A DNA stretch of 64,000 bases from Ww85 sp963745765 (GCA_963745765.1 CAVUYQ010000010.1:106210-170209); one strand, 5' to 3'; numbered from the stretch's first letter, positions 38,542 to 48,529 are shown. Made by a program: numbers and translations. The notes: generated by a model not told the origin, from the sequence alone.

Positions 38542-39207
38542 ATGGTTCAAAGCAATAGAACGTACCGGATCGTGCTTGCCGATGATCATGTCCTGATCCG
38601 GCATGGCATCAAGAACATTATTTCTCAGGACCCGAGCCTGGAAATTGTCGGGGAGGTATGTGACGGTGATGAATTGCTGGCCTACCTGAAAACCGATCTC
38701 CCTGATCTGCTTATTCTGGATATTTCCATGCCAAAAATGAGCGGTATCGATCTTGCTGATGTTATAAAGAAGAAATGGTCCGGTTTGAAAATTTTAATGC
38801 TGACGATGCACAAGAATAAACAGTTCTTTTATCGGGCCATGTCCGCAGGCGCAGATGGTTACCTGATAAAAAACGATTCCGGTGAGGAGATCTTGCAGGC
38901 AATCAAAAAGATACGTGCGGGAAGAACCTATATAGCCCCCTTGCTGGCAGAAGACTTCACTGAAGATGTTCTCAATTCCTATAGAAAGCAGGTTGCAAGT
39001 CCATTCAAGGATTTGACCAAAAGAGAAAAGCAGGTGCTTTCTCTTGTTGTTGAAGGACATACATCGAAGGTCATGGCTGGTATTTTGAATCTCAGTCCCC
39101 GCACCGTAGATCACCATCGTTCCAACCTTTTGAAGAAGTTCGATATGAAAAACAGTGTAGATCTGGTGAATTATGCGCTACGCAACGGCTATGTCGCCAT
39201 CGATTAG
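38542..39207 (+). CDS. NarL/FixJ-type response regulator
   Basis: This 221-aa two-component regulator has a receiver domain, residues 8-125, with acidic pair ADDH and phospho-acceptor Asp60 (LLILDISMPK). The C-terminal LuxR-type helix-turn-helix reads LTKREKQVLSLVVEGHTSKVMAGILNLSPRTVDHHRSNL. No partner kinase is next to it, so the signal is unknown. Confidence 0.93.
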   Translation: MVQSNRTYRIVLADDHVLIRHGIKNIISQDPSLEIVGEVCDGDELLAYLKTDLPDLLILDISMPKMSGIDLADVIKKKWSGLKILMLTMHKNKQFFYRAMSAGADGYLIKNDSGEEILQAIKKIRAGRTYIAPLLAEDFTEDVLNSYRKQVASPFKDLTKREKQVLSLVVEGHTSKVMAGILNLSPRTVDHHRSNLLKKFDMKNSVDLVNYALRNGYVAID

Positions 39208-39575
39208 AAGGTTTTAACCAAATGTTCATGACCCTTTTCGCTGAAACTGTTCAAGGTGTTGAAATAAATGATTTTAATGGCGCTTGTTCAGCCTATTGTA
39301 AAAATAAAATTTGCGCGCTCAAATCGTGAAATATCCGGGCTGAATCAAGGAAGGATTTTCTATCCAGATTCTCAAAAAACACTTTGTACAAGAAAATGTT
39401 CAAGGTAATCCTCTCCGGTCACACTTCCTAAGAATTGAGAAACAATGCAACAATACCATCAAACTAGGTAAATATACCCAGTCATGAATTGGTAGTTGCC
39501 TCCATTGTTATTGGCGTCTGGTTATGTAATAATTTCAGAGTCTCCAGAGAATAGTACAACTCCAACGGTGAGGAT
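39208..39575 (+). other. 368-bp intergenic region before the HU gene
   Basis: AT-rich, with no gene or RNA that I recognise. GTAATAATT near 39525 could be an HU-gene -10 region, but no convincing -35 was found. Three short GTTCAAGGT-type repeats (39245, 39385 areas) may be chance. Confidence 0.4.
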
Positions 39576-39851
39576 ATGAACAAGGAAAAATTGATAGCGG
39601 ATATCGCAGATTCAGCAGAGATGACCAAAGTTGCCGCGGGCAAGGCACTCGACCGTGTCCTGGCACACATGGCCGAGGCAATGGAACGGGGCGAACGGGT
39701 AACCTTGTCCGGATTTGGTTCCTTTCGCGTCGTTGAACGGGCAGAGCAGAAAGGAAGAAATCCCCAGACGGGACAAGCCTTGACGATTCCTGCTCACAAG
39801 GTGGTAAAATTCCGGCCGGGAAAGAAGCTCTGTAACAAGGTAAAACCCTGA
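39576..39851 (+). CDS. hup: HU-family nucleoid protein
   Basis: This 91-aa DNA-bending protein has the N-terminal helices MNKEKLIADIADSAEMTK, then GFGSFRV, and the DNA-arm segment GRNPQTGQALTIPAHKVVKF with its intercalating proline, then RPGKKL. Length matches HU/IHF, and the absence of IHF-specific features favours HU. GGTGAGG precedes the ATG, and a hairpin follows the stop. Confidence 0.93.
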   Translation: MNKEKLIADIADSAEMTKVAAGKALDRVLAHMAEAMERGERVTLSGFGSFRVVERAEQKGRNPQTGQALTIPAHKVVKFRPGKKLCNKVKP

Positions 39852-39858
39852 TCCGAAA

Positions 39859-39895
39859 ACGCACTCTTGGCGGTTTTGTCTGACGATGAGTGCGT
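39859..39895 (+). terminator. Probable terminator of the HU gene
   Basis: ACGCACTC (39859-39866) pairs with GAGTGCGT (39888-39895), followed by ATTTTG. The 21-nt loop weakens the call, but the stem is flanked by A's on the left and T's on the right. Confidence 0.5.
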
Positions 39896-40011
39896 ATTTT
39901 GCGAAGCGCACGTTCTTATCATTTTAACGCAGATTCTCAGGTGCGTATTTTGAAATGATGCCCTGGGGCCGGGCACCTGTGGTTTTTGTGCATTGACTTC
40001 TTATGATTCTA

Positions 40012-40830
40012 TCAGATGTTCGCCGCTTGATTTCTGCTATTGCTGCAGATTCGCCATAGCCAGAGACAAATACCGCTGATCAGCATGACAATACTGAGTA
40101 ATTGACCCATTGAGATCAGGCCGAACAGCATACCGATCTGGGGGTCCGGTTGTCTGACCAGTTCAACCATTATGCGAAATATTCCGTAACATATCAGGAA
40201 GAGCGCGAGCAGGGAGCCATGGGGCCAGCAGGACTGGGTCTGCCACGGTTTTTTGTGCAACGACCACAGAATAAGAAAGAGGACAAGTCCCTCCAGTAAC
40301 GCCTCATAAAGCTGTGAAGGATGGCGGGGCACCGCTCCCCCGCCCGGGAAGATCATTGCCCAGGGCAGATCCGCCGGTTTTCCGAATAATTCGCCGTTTA
40401 TGAAGTTTCCGATTCTTCCCAGCCCCAGACCGATCGGGATCGTGACAACATAGATGTCGGCAACCGTCCAGAAATCGAGCTTTTTAAGCTTGCAGAAAAT
40501 AAGACCGCCAATGATCAGCCCGATGGCGGCACCGTGAAATGACATTCCTCCAGACCATGTTGCCGGTATTTCCATCGGGTGCTTCAGATAGTAGGGCAGG
40601 TTGTAAAAAACGACATAACCAAGCCTGCCACCGAGAATTAAAGAAACAATCAGAACGATATTGAGATTCTCGAAATGGCTTTGCAACGGTTTATACGGGA
40701 GTGACTTTACCTGAAATTTCACGAGTTGATAGCTGGCAATGAAGCCAAGAACATACATCAGTCCATACCAGCGTATCTTCAACGGTCCGAGGTGCAAGAG
40801 TACAGGATCAATAGCGGGAAAGGGGAGCAT
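40012..40830 (-). CDS. lgt: Prolipoprotein diacylglyceryl transferase
   Basis: This 272-aa polytopic inner-membrane enzyme adds diacylglycerol to lipobox cysteines. About seven hydrophobic segments are visible. The Lgt signature GRIGNFINGELFG, the HG in GGMSFHGAAIG, and HPSQLYEA near the C-terminus are all present. It is the last gene of the minus-strand block from rpmH, 5 bp after mnmG. Confidence 0.96.
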   Translation of the reverse strand: MLPFPAIDPVLLHLGPLKIRWYGLMYVLGFIASYQLVKFQVKSLPYKPLQSHFENLNIVLIVSLILGGRLGYVVFYNLPYYLKHPMEIPATWSGGMSFHGAAIGLIIGGLIFCKLKKLDFWTVADIYVVTIPIGLGLGRIGNFINGELFGKPADLPWAMIFPGGGAVPRHPSQLYEALLEGLVLFLILWSLHKKPWQTQSCWPHGSLLALFLICYGIFRIMVELVRQPDPQIGMLFGLISMGQLLSIVMLISGICLWLWRICSNSRNQAANI

Positions 40831-40835
40831 GCTTA

Positions 40836-42773
40836 TTAGTCCTCTGCTGATTTTTTGTCTTTCGGACCACCCTCGAATTCGGCTGAGCCCTTTATTTTTC
40901 GCAAATGGACCTGCAGGATGGAAAGGGCTGCAGGTGTCACTCCTGAAATACGTGATGCCTGTCCCAGCGAGAGAGGTTTGACCGTACTCAGTTTTTCCAC
41001 CACTTCATTGGAGAGACCGGAGAGTGTCCGATAATCAAGGTCCTGCGGCAGCTTGAGTGTCTCCATCTTGCGGAATCGGGACACCTGTTCGTTCTGTCGC
41101 TCGATATAACCGCTGTATTTAATGCGGAGTTGTATTTCTTCTTTGAACCTGGAGTTGTTCAACGTAATGACGGCATCACTGTTTTCTCCAAGCGGCAAAC
41201 GTGGCAGGTGTGATATTTCTATCTCAGGACGACGCAAAAGGTCAGCCAGCATTGATTTTTGTTTGAGCCCAACACTGCCAAGGGATGCAAGCACACGGTT
41301 TAATTCCGCCGTTGGACGTATTGCAATAGATTCCAGCAGGTTAATGCCGTTGTCGATTTCGGCCTGTTTGGCAAGAAATGTTTGGTAGCGCTCCCGGGGC
41401 AGCAGCTTTATCCGATGACCATGCTTGCAAAGTCGGGTGTCGGCATTGTCTTCTCGGAGCAGCAGCCGGTACTCAGCCCGTGAGGTGAAGAGGCGATATG
41501 GCTCCTTGGTGCCTCTCGTGACCAGGTCGTCAATGAGAACACCGATATAGGCTTCAGATCGATCGAGGACGAACGGTTCCTGGCCATTAATAGAGTGAAC
41601 GGCGTTTATTCCGGCCATCAGCCCCTGGGCGGCTGCTTCCTCGTAACCCGAAGTGCCATTGATCTGACCGGCGAGAAAAAGTCCCTTGATTCGCTTCGTT
41701 TCAAGTGAAGGGAGCAGTTCAAGCGGATCGACGTAATCGTATTCAATGGCGTAACCCGGCCGGATGATTACCGCCTTTTCCAGTCCCTTGATACTTCGCA
41801 CCATGGCAACCTGGGTGGCCAGAGGCAGGCTTGTCGGGATGCCGTTAGGGTAGACCTCTGTCGTCTCAACTCCTTCGGGTTCGAGAAAGATCTGGTGGCG
41901 CGGTTTTTCGGGAAAACGCATGACCTTATCTTCAATGGACGGGCAATAGCGGGCCCCGATTCCTTCGATGATTCCGGCATACATCGGTGACTGATCTATG
42001 GAGCCCCTGATGATGGCGTGGGTATTTTCGTTGGTATAGGTGATATAGCAGGGCGATTGCGGCTGCCGGTATGCACCGCCGTTGGCGAAACTGAAAAAAA
42101 CCGGTGGCTCATCGCTGTGTTGCGCTTCAAGCTGCGAGTAGTCTATACTGTTTGCATCGAGCCGGGGGACCGTCCCGGTCTTCATGCGGCCTACCGAAAA
42201 TCCCTGGGATTTGAACCACTGGGCCAAACTTATTGAGGGGGTGTCCCCCATGCGTCCAGCCGGGAAGTTTTTAAGACCGACATGGATACGTCCGTTCAGG
42301 AAGGTACCGGTTGCAACAACAACAGCCTTGACGCGCACCTCCTCACCAAGGGAGGTTTTCAGCCCGGAGATCCGGCCGTCCTCGACGACCAGTGAATCAA
42401 CGACGGTCTGCCTGATGGTCAGATTCTCCTGGTTCTCAAGAATATGTTTCATCCTGAGCCGATACAGCAGACGGTCGGCCTGTGCTCTGGAAGACCTGAC
42501 AGCAGGACCCTTGCTGGTATTCAAAAGGCGAAACTGAATGGACGTTTCATCGATATTCCGGGCCATTTCACCGCCGAGAGCATCAATTTCGCGGACCAGA
42601 TGTCCTTTTGCCAGGCCGCCGATGGCTGGATTACAGGACATGGCCCCGATGGTATCAACATTAATTACAGCAATCAGTGTCCGGCAGCCCATGCGTGCCG
42701 CAGCAAGGGCGGCCTCACAGCCGGCATGTCCGGCGCCAATTACGGCTACATCATAGGTGTTCAGGTCATCCAT
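40836..42773 (-). CDS. mnmG: tRNA uridine-5-carboxymethylaminomethyl modification enzyme MnmG
   Basis: This 645-aa FAD-dependent protein works with MnmE to modify the wobble uridine of certain tRNAs. The FAD motif is VIGAGHAGCEAALAAARMG at residues ~11-29. MSCNPAIGGLAKGHLVREIDALGG and the C-terminal helical domain with SLGQASRISGVTPAALSIL follow. Length is standard. mnmE lies two genes upstream, with a methyltransferase between. Confidence 0.98.
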   Translation of the reverse strand: MDDLNTYDVAVIGAGHAGCEAALAAARMGCRTLIAVINVDTIGAMSCNPAIGGLAKGHLVREIDALGGEMARNIDETSIQFRLLNTSKGPAVRSSRAQADRLLYRLRMKHILENQENLTIRQTVVDSLVVEDGRISGLKTSLGEEVRVKAVVVATGTFLNGRIHVGLKNFPAGRMGDTPSISLAQWFKSQGFSVGRMKTGTVPRLDANSIDYSQLEAQHSDEPPVFFSFANGGAYRQPQSPCYITYTNENTHAIIRGSIDQSPMYAGIIEGIGARYCPSIEDKVMRFPEKPRHQIFLEPEGVETTEVYPNGIPTSLPLATQVAMVRSIKGLEKAVIIRPGYAIEYDYVDPLELLPSLETKRIKGLFLAGQINGTSGYEEAAAQGLMAGINAVHSINGQEPFVLDRSEAYIGVLIDDLVTRGTKEPYRLFTSRAEYRLLLREDNADTRLCKHGHRIKLLPRERYQTFLAKQAEIDNGINLLESIAIRPTAELNRVLASLGSVGLKQKSMLADLLRRPEIEISHLPRLPLGENSDAVITLNNSRFKEEIQLRIKYSGYIERQNEQVSRFRKMETLKLPQDLDYRTLSGLSNEVVEKLSTVKPLSLGQASRISGVTPAALSILQVHLRKIKGSAEFEGGPKDKKSAED

Positions 42774-42820
42774 ATCTCTTGTCTGCTGTCGTGACCAGCT
42801 TTTTCCTGTTCGTTTTTGTT

Positions 42821-43676
42821 TCAGCGCAAAGTGCGGACATCGGCCTTATTCCAGCTGATGAGGGCCCAGCGCTGGGGAAATCTTCTTTTGATGAGCAGGT
42901 GTGCATCACTCTTTTCTATAATTCTGCTGCGCAGAAATTGCTCCAGCCGTTTTTCTTCCTTAGCCGAGAGATCCCTGAACATCCAGCGGTACGTCTCCAT
43001 TGCTTCGTCAAAGTTGTTGAACGTGAGTTCACTGGCCAACTCGATGTGTGCAATAGCGGGATGTATGCCAAGACTATAGAGTATGTTGAGGGTGTAGATG
43101 TAGTCTGGACCGGAATTGAATTCTCTGCCAACAGCCTCGAAAACATCCGGATCAAAAGGAGTGGGTGCGATTCTATCGACGATAATCACCTGTTTTGCGG
43201 CATGAGCGTCGAGTTTGTTGATGCCGGCAGCCAGGTCTTCAATATTCATGGAACGAGAGGCGATGGCAATATCGTGCAAACCGATCTGATGCTCTTCCCA
43301 GTTATCCTCCCAGGCGCAGCATCTGGTTGTGATGTTGCCAATGTTCTGTTTCCGTGCCGAGGTCTCAAGACTTGTCAGCATTCCTCTGGAGTAATCAAGT
43401 GCGGTGAGAGCCCTGACTTTTTTGGCAATGGGCAGTGCAAGCGTTCCCGGACCGCAGCCGACGTCAAGAACAGACATGTCCGGGTCAATTGTCAGGTGAT
43501 GCAGAAACAGCTCAATGAACGGAGATGATGCGTTTCGCCTGCTGAAGGATGCAGCTTTTTTGTCCCACTCGGGGGCACCTTTACTTTTCCAGGACTTTTG
43601 CAAGCGGTCGTTGAGCCAGAGACGGCTGCCAGTCTATGTCCTCGTAATGACGTATGGTTTGCTTCCTGATCATCAT
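42821..43676 (-). CDS. Class I SAM-dependent methyltransferase, N-terminus probably frameshifted
   Basis: The open frame 42821-43603 (260 aa, TTG start) contains motif I VLDVGCGPGTLALPIA, ALDYSRGML and a C-terminal RWALISWNKADV. Upstream, another frame starts ATG 43676 and reads HYEDIDWQPSLAQRPLAK, while the main frame extended upstream reads LWLNDRLQKSWKSKGAPEWD. One indel near 43625-43635 would join them into DIDWQP..WLNDRLQKSW, a sensible N-terminus placed 20 bp after mnmE. Rossmann-type, substrate unknown. It takes the usual rsmG position but lacks RsmG-specific features I can recognise. Confidence 0.75.
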
Positions 43677-43696
43677 TAGGGCCGAGTTATCGGAGA

Positions 43697-45085
43697 TTAT
43701 TTTCCCAGGCAGAACTGTTCAAATATCAGATCGAGAACATCTTCTGTCGTTGTTTCACCGACGATCTCGCCGAGGTGGTCAAGACAGTCAAGCAGATCGA
43801 TGGCGACAAGGTCATTGGTGAGTCCCATTTCAAGTCCCGTAACAACACGGAGCAGGGACTGGCGTGCACGTTCAAGAGCCGCCTTGTGACGGAGATTGGG
43901 GGTACAGCCCTCTTCCTGCCATTGTTCACGCCCTTCGGTAATACGATTGAAGATAACCTGCTTGAGCCTGGCAAGGCCCGCTTGCGTCAGGGCCGAAATT
44001 TCCAGGCAATCATGGAGCAAAGCCTGGTCTTTTGAGCGATCCAGTCGAGCTTCAAGATCACTCTTGTTGATCAGCGTCAAGTTCGGCTTATGGCTGACGG
44101 TTTGAAATAGTTCCCTGTCACCACTGCTCAGGGGCCGTGATCCATCAACAATGAAGAGTACAAGATCAGCGCGGTTTATAGAATCACGGGCACGTTTAAT
44201 GCCGAGCTGCTCAACCTCTTCGGCATTGTCGCGAATTCCAGCGGTATCGACTATCTTGACGGGAATCCCGTGAATATCGACATACTCTTCAATGGTGTCT
44301 CGAGTGGTACCGGGGATAGGGGTGACAAGGGCGCGCTCTTCCTGCAGGATAGTATTGAGAAGGCTTGATTTTCCGACATTGGGAAGCCCCACTATAACGA
44401 CGTATACTCCTTCCCGGAAAATGCGGCCGCTGTCAGCGCTTGCGATCAGGTTCTCAAGGGGGAGAAGGCCTTCTCGATGCAACTGCTCGAGCAGGCTGAA
44501 ATGGTCGATAATTTCCACATCTTCTTCCGGGAAGTCAATGGCCACTTCAAGCATTGCCATGATAACAACAAGAGCGCGGCGTATCTCGTCCACACGACCG
44601 AAAAGCGCACCGCTCATCTGTTCAAGGGCGAGATCGACACCTTTGCGGGTGCGGGCCGAGAGGATATCTATTACTGCTTCAGCCTGGGTCAGGTCGATGC
44701 GGCCGTTAAGGAAGGCCCGTTTGGTGAACTCACCAGGCTGTGCGAGTACCGCACCCTGGCTGACGAGCAGCTCGAGTACCGATTGCAGTACCACAAACCC
44801 CCCATGGCAATGAATTTCGACAACATCTTCCCGTGTATAGGTTCGAGGGGCCTCCATATAGACGGCCAGAACCTCATCAAGAAGATGCTCATCTGCTGGA
44901 TTGACAATAGTGCCGTAATAGAGACGGTGTGATTCAAATGAACAGCTTGATGCCGCAGGACGGTATACCCGCTTGAGGATGTCCAGGGAATTGGGTCCAC
45001 TGAGCCTGATAATCCCGATCCCCCCGGCCCCCGGTGGGGTCGAAATGGCACAAATGGTGGTCTCGGTGTTGTCTCTGCTGCTCAT
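43697..45085 (-). CDS. mnmE: tRNA modification GTPase MnmE
   Basis: This ~462-aa protein is the partner of MnmG in wobble-uridine modification. The N-terminal formyl-THF-binding domain (ICAISTPPGAGGIGIIRLSG) is followed by a helical region and an inserted G domain: GLPNVGKSSLLN (G1), TTRD (G2), DTAGIR (G3) and NKSD (G4). The C-terminal motif is FCLGK, where FCIGK is usual. ATG 45085 is preferred over the TTG at 45091. A terminator separates it from jag. Confidence 0.97.
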   Translation of the reverse strand: MSSRDNTETTICAISTPPGAGGIGIIRLSGPNSLDILKRVYRPAASSCSFESHRLYYGTIVNPADEHLLDEVLAVYMEAPRTYTREDVVEIHCHGGFVVLQSVLELLVSQGAVLAQPGEFTKRAFLNGRIDLTQAEAVIDILSARTRKGVDLALEQMSGALFGRVDEIRRALVVIMAMLEVAIDFPEEDVEIIDHFSLLEQLHREGLLPLENLIASADSGRIFREGVYVVIVGLPNVGKSSLLNTILQEERALVTPIPGTTRDTIEEYVDIHGIPVKIVDTAGIRDNAEEVEQLGIKRARDSINRADLVLFIVDGSRPLSSGDRELFQTVSHKPNLTLINKSDLEARLDRSKDQALLHDCLEISALTQAGLARLKQVIFNRITEGREQWQEEGCTPNLRHKAALERARQSLLRVVTGLEMGLTNDLVAIDLLDCLDHLGEIVGETTTEDVLDLIFEQFCLGK

Positions 45086-45108
45086 CAGCAACGGCCTTCT
45101 AAAAAAGA

Positions 45109-45136
45109 ACAGGCCGGACTTTGGCGTCCGGCCTGT
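45109..45136 (-). terminator. Terminator after jag (minus strand)
   Basis: ACAGGCCGGAC (45109-45119) pairs perfectly with GTCCGGCCTGT (45126-45136). On the minus strand it is followed by TCTTTTTTAG. It lies between the jag stop (45188) and the mnmE start, so the operon is at least partly divided here. Confidence 0.85.
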
Positions 45137-45187
45137 ATTTACTGCTGCATGTCGGTTTGTCTCGGTCCTGTATCGAACAGGTCAAAG

Positions 45188-46120
45188 CTACTCGTTTTCA
45201 CTATTCTGGCTGCCATTGTCCTTTTTTGGGTGTTTTCCCCGAGGCCGCTTGCGACTGTTGTTTTTACGGGCTTTACCGGGTTTGTATATCAGTACCTTCT
45301 TGAATAATCCTTCACCGATACTGCGACTCCTGATCTCCGGGTCTTCCTGCAGCGCAACATGGACAACCCTGCGCTCGGATGGATTGAGTGACGAGATTAC
45401 CTGGGTTTTACCGTTCTCTTTGACAAGGGCACTGTACTCAAGGGCAAGTTCCTGAAGCTGTTGATATCGCTGTTCACGATAGTTGCCGACATCAATGGTA
45501 AGCTGCACCCTGCCCGGCAGTTTTTTGGAAACAATTTTTCGAAGCAGGTACTGCAGGCTGTCTAAGGTTTTTCCTTCCTGGCTGACCAATAGCTCTTCAT
45601 GTTCGGAACTGACGTTGCAGTGAGCAGTACCGGTGATATCCGTGACTGTTATCGTCGAAGGACAGCCCATCAGTTCAAGAACCTTGCCCAGTTCCTTACT
45701 GATGAGGTCAATGGTCTCACTCGATAAGGCAACGACTTCCCGCTGCTTTCCATCTTCTGCCGGCAGATCGGTTTCTGACTCTGCTTCACTATCATCAACA
45801 GGAAACGCCTCTTCTCTGACCGGAGCAGCAATGTCTCTGGGCTGTTTTTCTTGTTTTTTCGGAGCGGCAGCCTGGTTTTTAGGAGTTGATTTAGTGCCGG
45901 GTTTTGAGGGACTTGCCGCTTTTACTGCTTTTGGCTGTTCCTGGTCCTGAATGGAAACCCTGATATGGGCTTTTTTCCGGATCAGTCCAAATATGCCTGC
46001 TGAACCGGTTTCCACAACCTCTATCGTCAGATTTTCCTGGGCGACGCCAAGAGTTTCACACGCCTCTTTCATAGCGGAGGCGACATCTTTGCCGTAAAAA
46101 TTTTTTATATCCGGTGACAT
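45188..46120 (-). CDS. jag: Jag/KhpB-type RNA-binding protein (SpoIIIJ-associated)
   Basis: This 310-aa protein has the Jag_N domain (FYGKDVASAMKEACETLGV, ~8-60), a long Pro/Ala/Glu-rich linker (~62-130), a KH domain (~140-215) and an R3H domain (NPSERRVVHVALQEDPEIRSRSIGEG). A basic tail follows. Typical members bind RNA and are encoded beside yidC, as here. The linker is longer than in Firmicutes. Confidence 0.92.
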   Translation of the reverse strand: MSPDIKNFYGKDVASAMKEACETLGVAQENLTIEVVETGSAGIFGLIRKKAHIRVSIQDQEQPKAVKAASPSKPGTKSTPKNQAAAPKKQEKQPRDIAAPVREEAFPVDDSEAESETDLPAEDGKQREVVALSSETIDLISKELGKVLELMGCPSTITVTDITGTAHCNVSSEHEELLVSQEGKTLDSLQYLLRKIVSKKLPGRVQLTIDVGNYREQRYQQLQELALEYSALVKENGKTQVISSLNPSERRVVHVALQEDPEIRSRSIGEGLFKKVLIYKPGKARKNNSRKRPRGKHPKKDNGSQNSENE

Positions 46121-46186
46121 AGGGTAATCCTGAGTAATGTTCTTCCTCTTATACCATGCACGTCTTCGTCATGAATTGGATGCCTG

Positions 46187-47863
46187 TTACGTGGCAGCGG
46201 GGGACGGTTTTTTCTGCCGGTTGATCAGGTATTGCTGCAGTATTGAGAGAAGATTGTTTGTAAACCAGTATAAGACCAGTCCCGATGCAAAATTGACAAA
46301 CATCACGGTAAAGATCAATGGCAGAAACATCATGATCTTTGCCTGGGTCGGGTCTGCGGTTGTCGGGGTCATCTTCTGCTGCAGAAACATAGACGCTCCC
46401 ATCAGCAGGGTGAGGACCGGCAGACCGCCAAGGTAGGGCAGGTCAAAGCCAAGGTAGAGGCGGTCAGGTGCAGAGAGATCGGTAATCCACAGCATGAAAG
46501 GAGCATGTCGCAGTTCGATGGACTGCAGCAGAACCTTATACAGGGAGAAGAAAACCGGTATCTGGAGTACCATCGGCAGGCAGCCGCCTAAAGGGTTCAC
46601 CTTGTAGGTCTTGTAGAGACTCATTGTCTCCTGGTTCAGTTTGGTGGGGTCGTTCTTGTACTTTTCCTTGAGTTTGACCACCTTTGGTTGCAATTTCTGC
46701 ATATTCTTCATGGACTTGAGGCCTTTTTGCGTAATTGGCCAGAAGGCACCTTTGAGAAGAATGGTGACCAGGATGATGGCTACCCCGTAATTGCCGAATA
46801 TTGAGTAGAGCCAGTTGAGCAGGTAAAGCATGGGCTTGGCGATAACATCGAACCAGCCGAAGTTTACTATTTTAGCAAGATTGTAACCGGTCTTGTTCAA
46901 CAGTGTCAGTTTTTTCGGACCGTAGAAGATGGTGTAGGCGTAAGATTTGTCTGTATTAGGTGCCAGCGTGTCCAGTGCCGATTGAATATCTATACTGACG
47001 AACTCATCCCTTGCATTCATGGTGATTGCTACCGGGCTGTGTTCCGGGATGATGCCGGTCATAAAATAGGTGCCCTGGTAGGCGACCCATTCCACCGAGC
47101 TCTGTATCGTTTTCGGGCCGTCTTCAAAATTTTTCAGTTTGAATGTCTGCAGTCCGTTGGCCTCATCATAAATAGCCGGCCCGCGGGTAAGCCAGTTACT
47201 TGCTTTGGTAATCTCGGTGAAGGGCATATTGCGCTGGTACAACCCTGCAGCGCCCTGCTGGATCTGAGAACTTCCGTTGATAACCGTTGTCGTATGCTTG
47301 ATGATGTAGTCATCGCGCTTAAGCTCGTAACGGCGTACCACCTCAAGACCGTTTGCCTGCTTGGCGCGCATCGTGATATTAGCATTGCCCGACGAGTCAA
47401 ATCGTATCGTGTCATGGTCAAATGTATAGAGAACATTTTGAGGAATAGCCGTACCCCAGGAGAAGGCTAACGGGTATCCCTGTTCCGCGGTGGTCTTTAC
47501 AAGCTGAACTCCGGCAGAATCTTTGGTGTTCTTGGCCCGGAAATCCTTAAGCAGGAAGCTGGTAATGGTACCACCAAGTTCACTGAAGGTTGCCTTGTAC
47601 AAATCAGTCTCAACGCTGATTTCTTTTGCCGGACGGACGGGTTGGGCTGCCGGCACCTGTGTCGCTGCTGCCGCTGCTGGTTGAGCCTGCGGAACTGGTG
47701 CCGTTATCTGGGCCGCAGGCGGCTGTTGCTGGGCTTGCGGTACGACCTCTGCTGTCGTTTGCTCTACCGGTACCTGCTGGGTCGGTCCGATGAAAAAATA
47801 CTGGTAGCCCAGAAGAATGATGAAAGAGATCAAAATAGCCAGAAAGGCTCTGTACATATCCAT
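46187..47863 (-). CDS. yidC: Membrane protein insertase YidC
   Basis: This 558-aa protein inserts inner-membrane proteins, alone or with Sec. One N-terminal membrane helix (FLAILISFIILLGYQYFFI) is followed by a large periplasmic domain preceded by a Gln/Ala/Pro linker. The conserved five-helix core contains GCLPMVLQIPVFFSLYKVL and LYWFTNNLLSILQQYLINR. This is the Gram-negative long form. It lies between yidD and jag. Confidence 0.97.
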   Translation of the reverse strand: MDMYRAFLAILISFIILLGYQYFFIGPTQQVPVEQTTAEVVPQAQQQPPAAQITAPVPQAQPAAAAATQVPAAQPVRPAKEISVETDLYKATFSELGGTITSFLLKDFRAKNTKDSAGVQLVKTTAEQGYPLAFSWGTAIPQNVLYTFDHDTIRFDSSGNANITMRAKQANGLEVVRRYELKRDDYIIKHTTTVINGSSQIQQGAAGLYQRNMPFTEITKASNWLTRGPAIYDEANGLQTFKLKNFEDGPKTIQSSVEWVAYQGTYFMTGIIPEHSPVAITMNARDEFVSIDIQSALDTLAPNTDKSYAYTIFYGPKKLTLLNKTGYNLAKIVNFGWFDVIAKPMLYLLNWLYSIFGNYGVAIILVTILLKGAFWPITQKGLKSMKNMQKLQPKVVKLKEKYKNDPTKLNQETMSLYKTYKVNPLGGCLPMVLQIPVFFSLYKVLLQSIELRHAPFMLWITDLSAPDRLYLGFDLPYLGGLPVLTLLMGASMFLQQKMTPTTADPTQAKIMMFLPLIFTVMFVNFASGLVLYWFTNNLLSILQQYLINRQKKPSPAAT

Positions 47864-47940
47864 AGTCGTTTTCTTTGCGGATCCTGTTTAAGTTAAATCC
47901 ATTCGGCGACAGCCGTTATGGTGATATTTTCTGAAGGCTA

Positions 47941-48177
47941 TCATGCTGCCGGGTCGTAACCACCGCGTGAAAAAGGATGACAACGTAAAACGCGCCAGAT
48001 TCCTTTTAAGGTGCCGCGAAGGAAACCATAATGTCTAATTGCGTCAATCGTGTAAGCAGAGCAGGAGGGATAGAAACGGCAGGCAGGGGGCAACCAGGGT
48101 GAAAACAGATACTGGTAGCCGCGAATTAAAGTGATGAATATACGCGCGAACAGGCCGCATTTTCTGGCAGCTTTCAT
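47941..48177 (-). CDS. yidD: Membrane protein insertion efficiency factor YidD
   Basis: This 78-aa protein has the DUF37/YidD core LIRGYQYLFSPWLPPACRFYPSCSAYTIDAI, then HPFSRGGYDP. It overlaps the rnpA stop by 4 bp, the typical arrangement. Confidence 0.95.
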   Translation of the reverse strand: MKAARKCGLFARIFITLIRGYQYLFSPWLPPACRFYPSCSAYTIDAIRHYGFLRGTLKGIWRVLRCHPFSRGGYDPAA

Positions 48178-48524
48178 GTCCTGCTACTGCTCCGAGACAT
48201 CAGGCGGGAAACAGCCTGGTCTATGAGATATGGAGAATTAAGCGAAAAACCGGGTCGCACTGCGATGACAATATCTGCTTTAGCGGGATATATATCCCGG
48301 TTCAGGCGAAACGATTCCTTGAATATCCGTTTAATCCGATTCCTGGCAACTGCTCCTTTCAACTTTCTGCCGACACTGATACCAATTCGATTATAATCAA
48401 GGCTATTGGCAAGGTAGATGATGCTGAAGCCGTCACTGTGCCGCCTTTTACCGAGCCTGTATACTGCTTCAAATTCGGGGTTCTTCCTCAACAGGCAATA
48501 TTTTGGAAGACCAAACCGTTGCAA
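48174..48524 (-). CDS. rnpA: Ribonuclease P protein component
   Basis: This 116-aa basic cofactor of RNase P in tRNA 5' maturation has LRKNPEFEAVYRLGKR at the N-terminus, then the RNR motif GAVARNRIKRIFKESFR. It starts 5 bp after the rpmH stop codon, so the two are co-transcribed. Confidence 0.96.
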   Translation of the reverse strand: MQRFGLPKYCLLRKNPEFEAVYRLGKRRHSDGFSIIYLANSLDYNRIGISVGRKLKGAVARNRIKRIFKESFRLNRDIYPAKADIVIAVRPGFSLNSPYLIDQAVSRLMSRSSSRT

Positions 48525-48529
48525 TGAAT

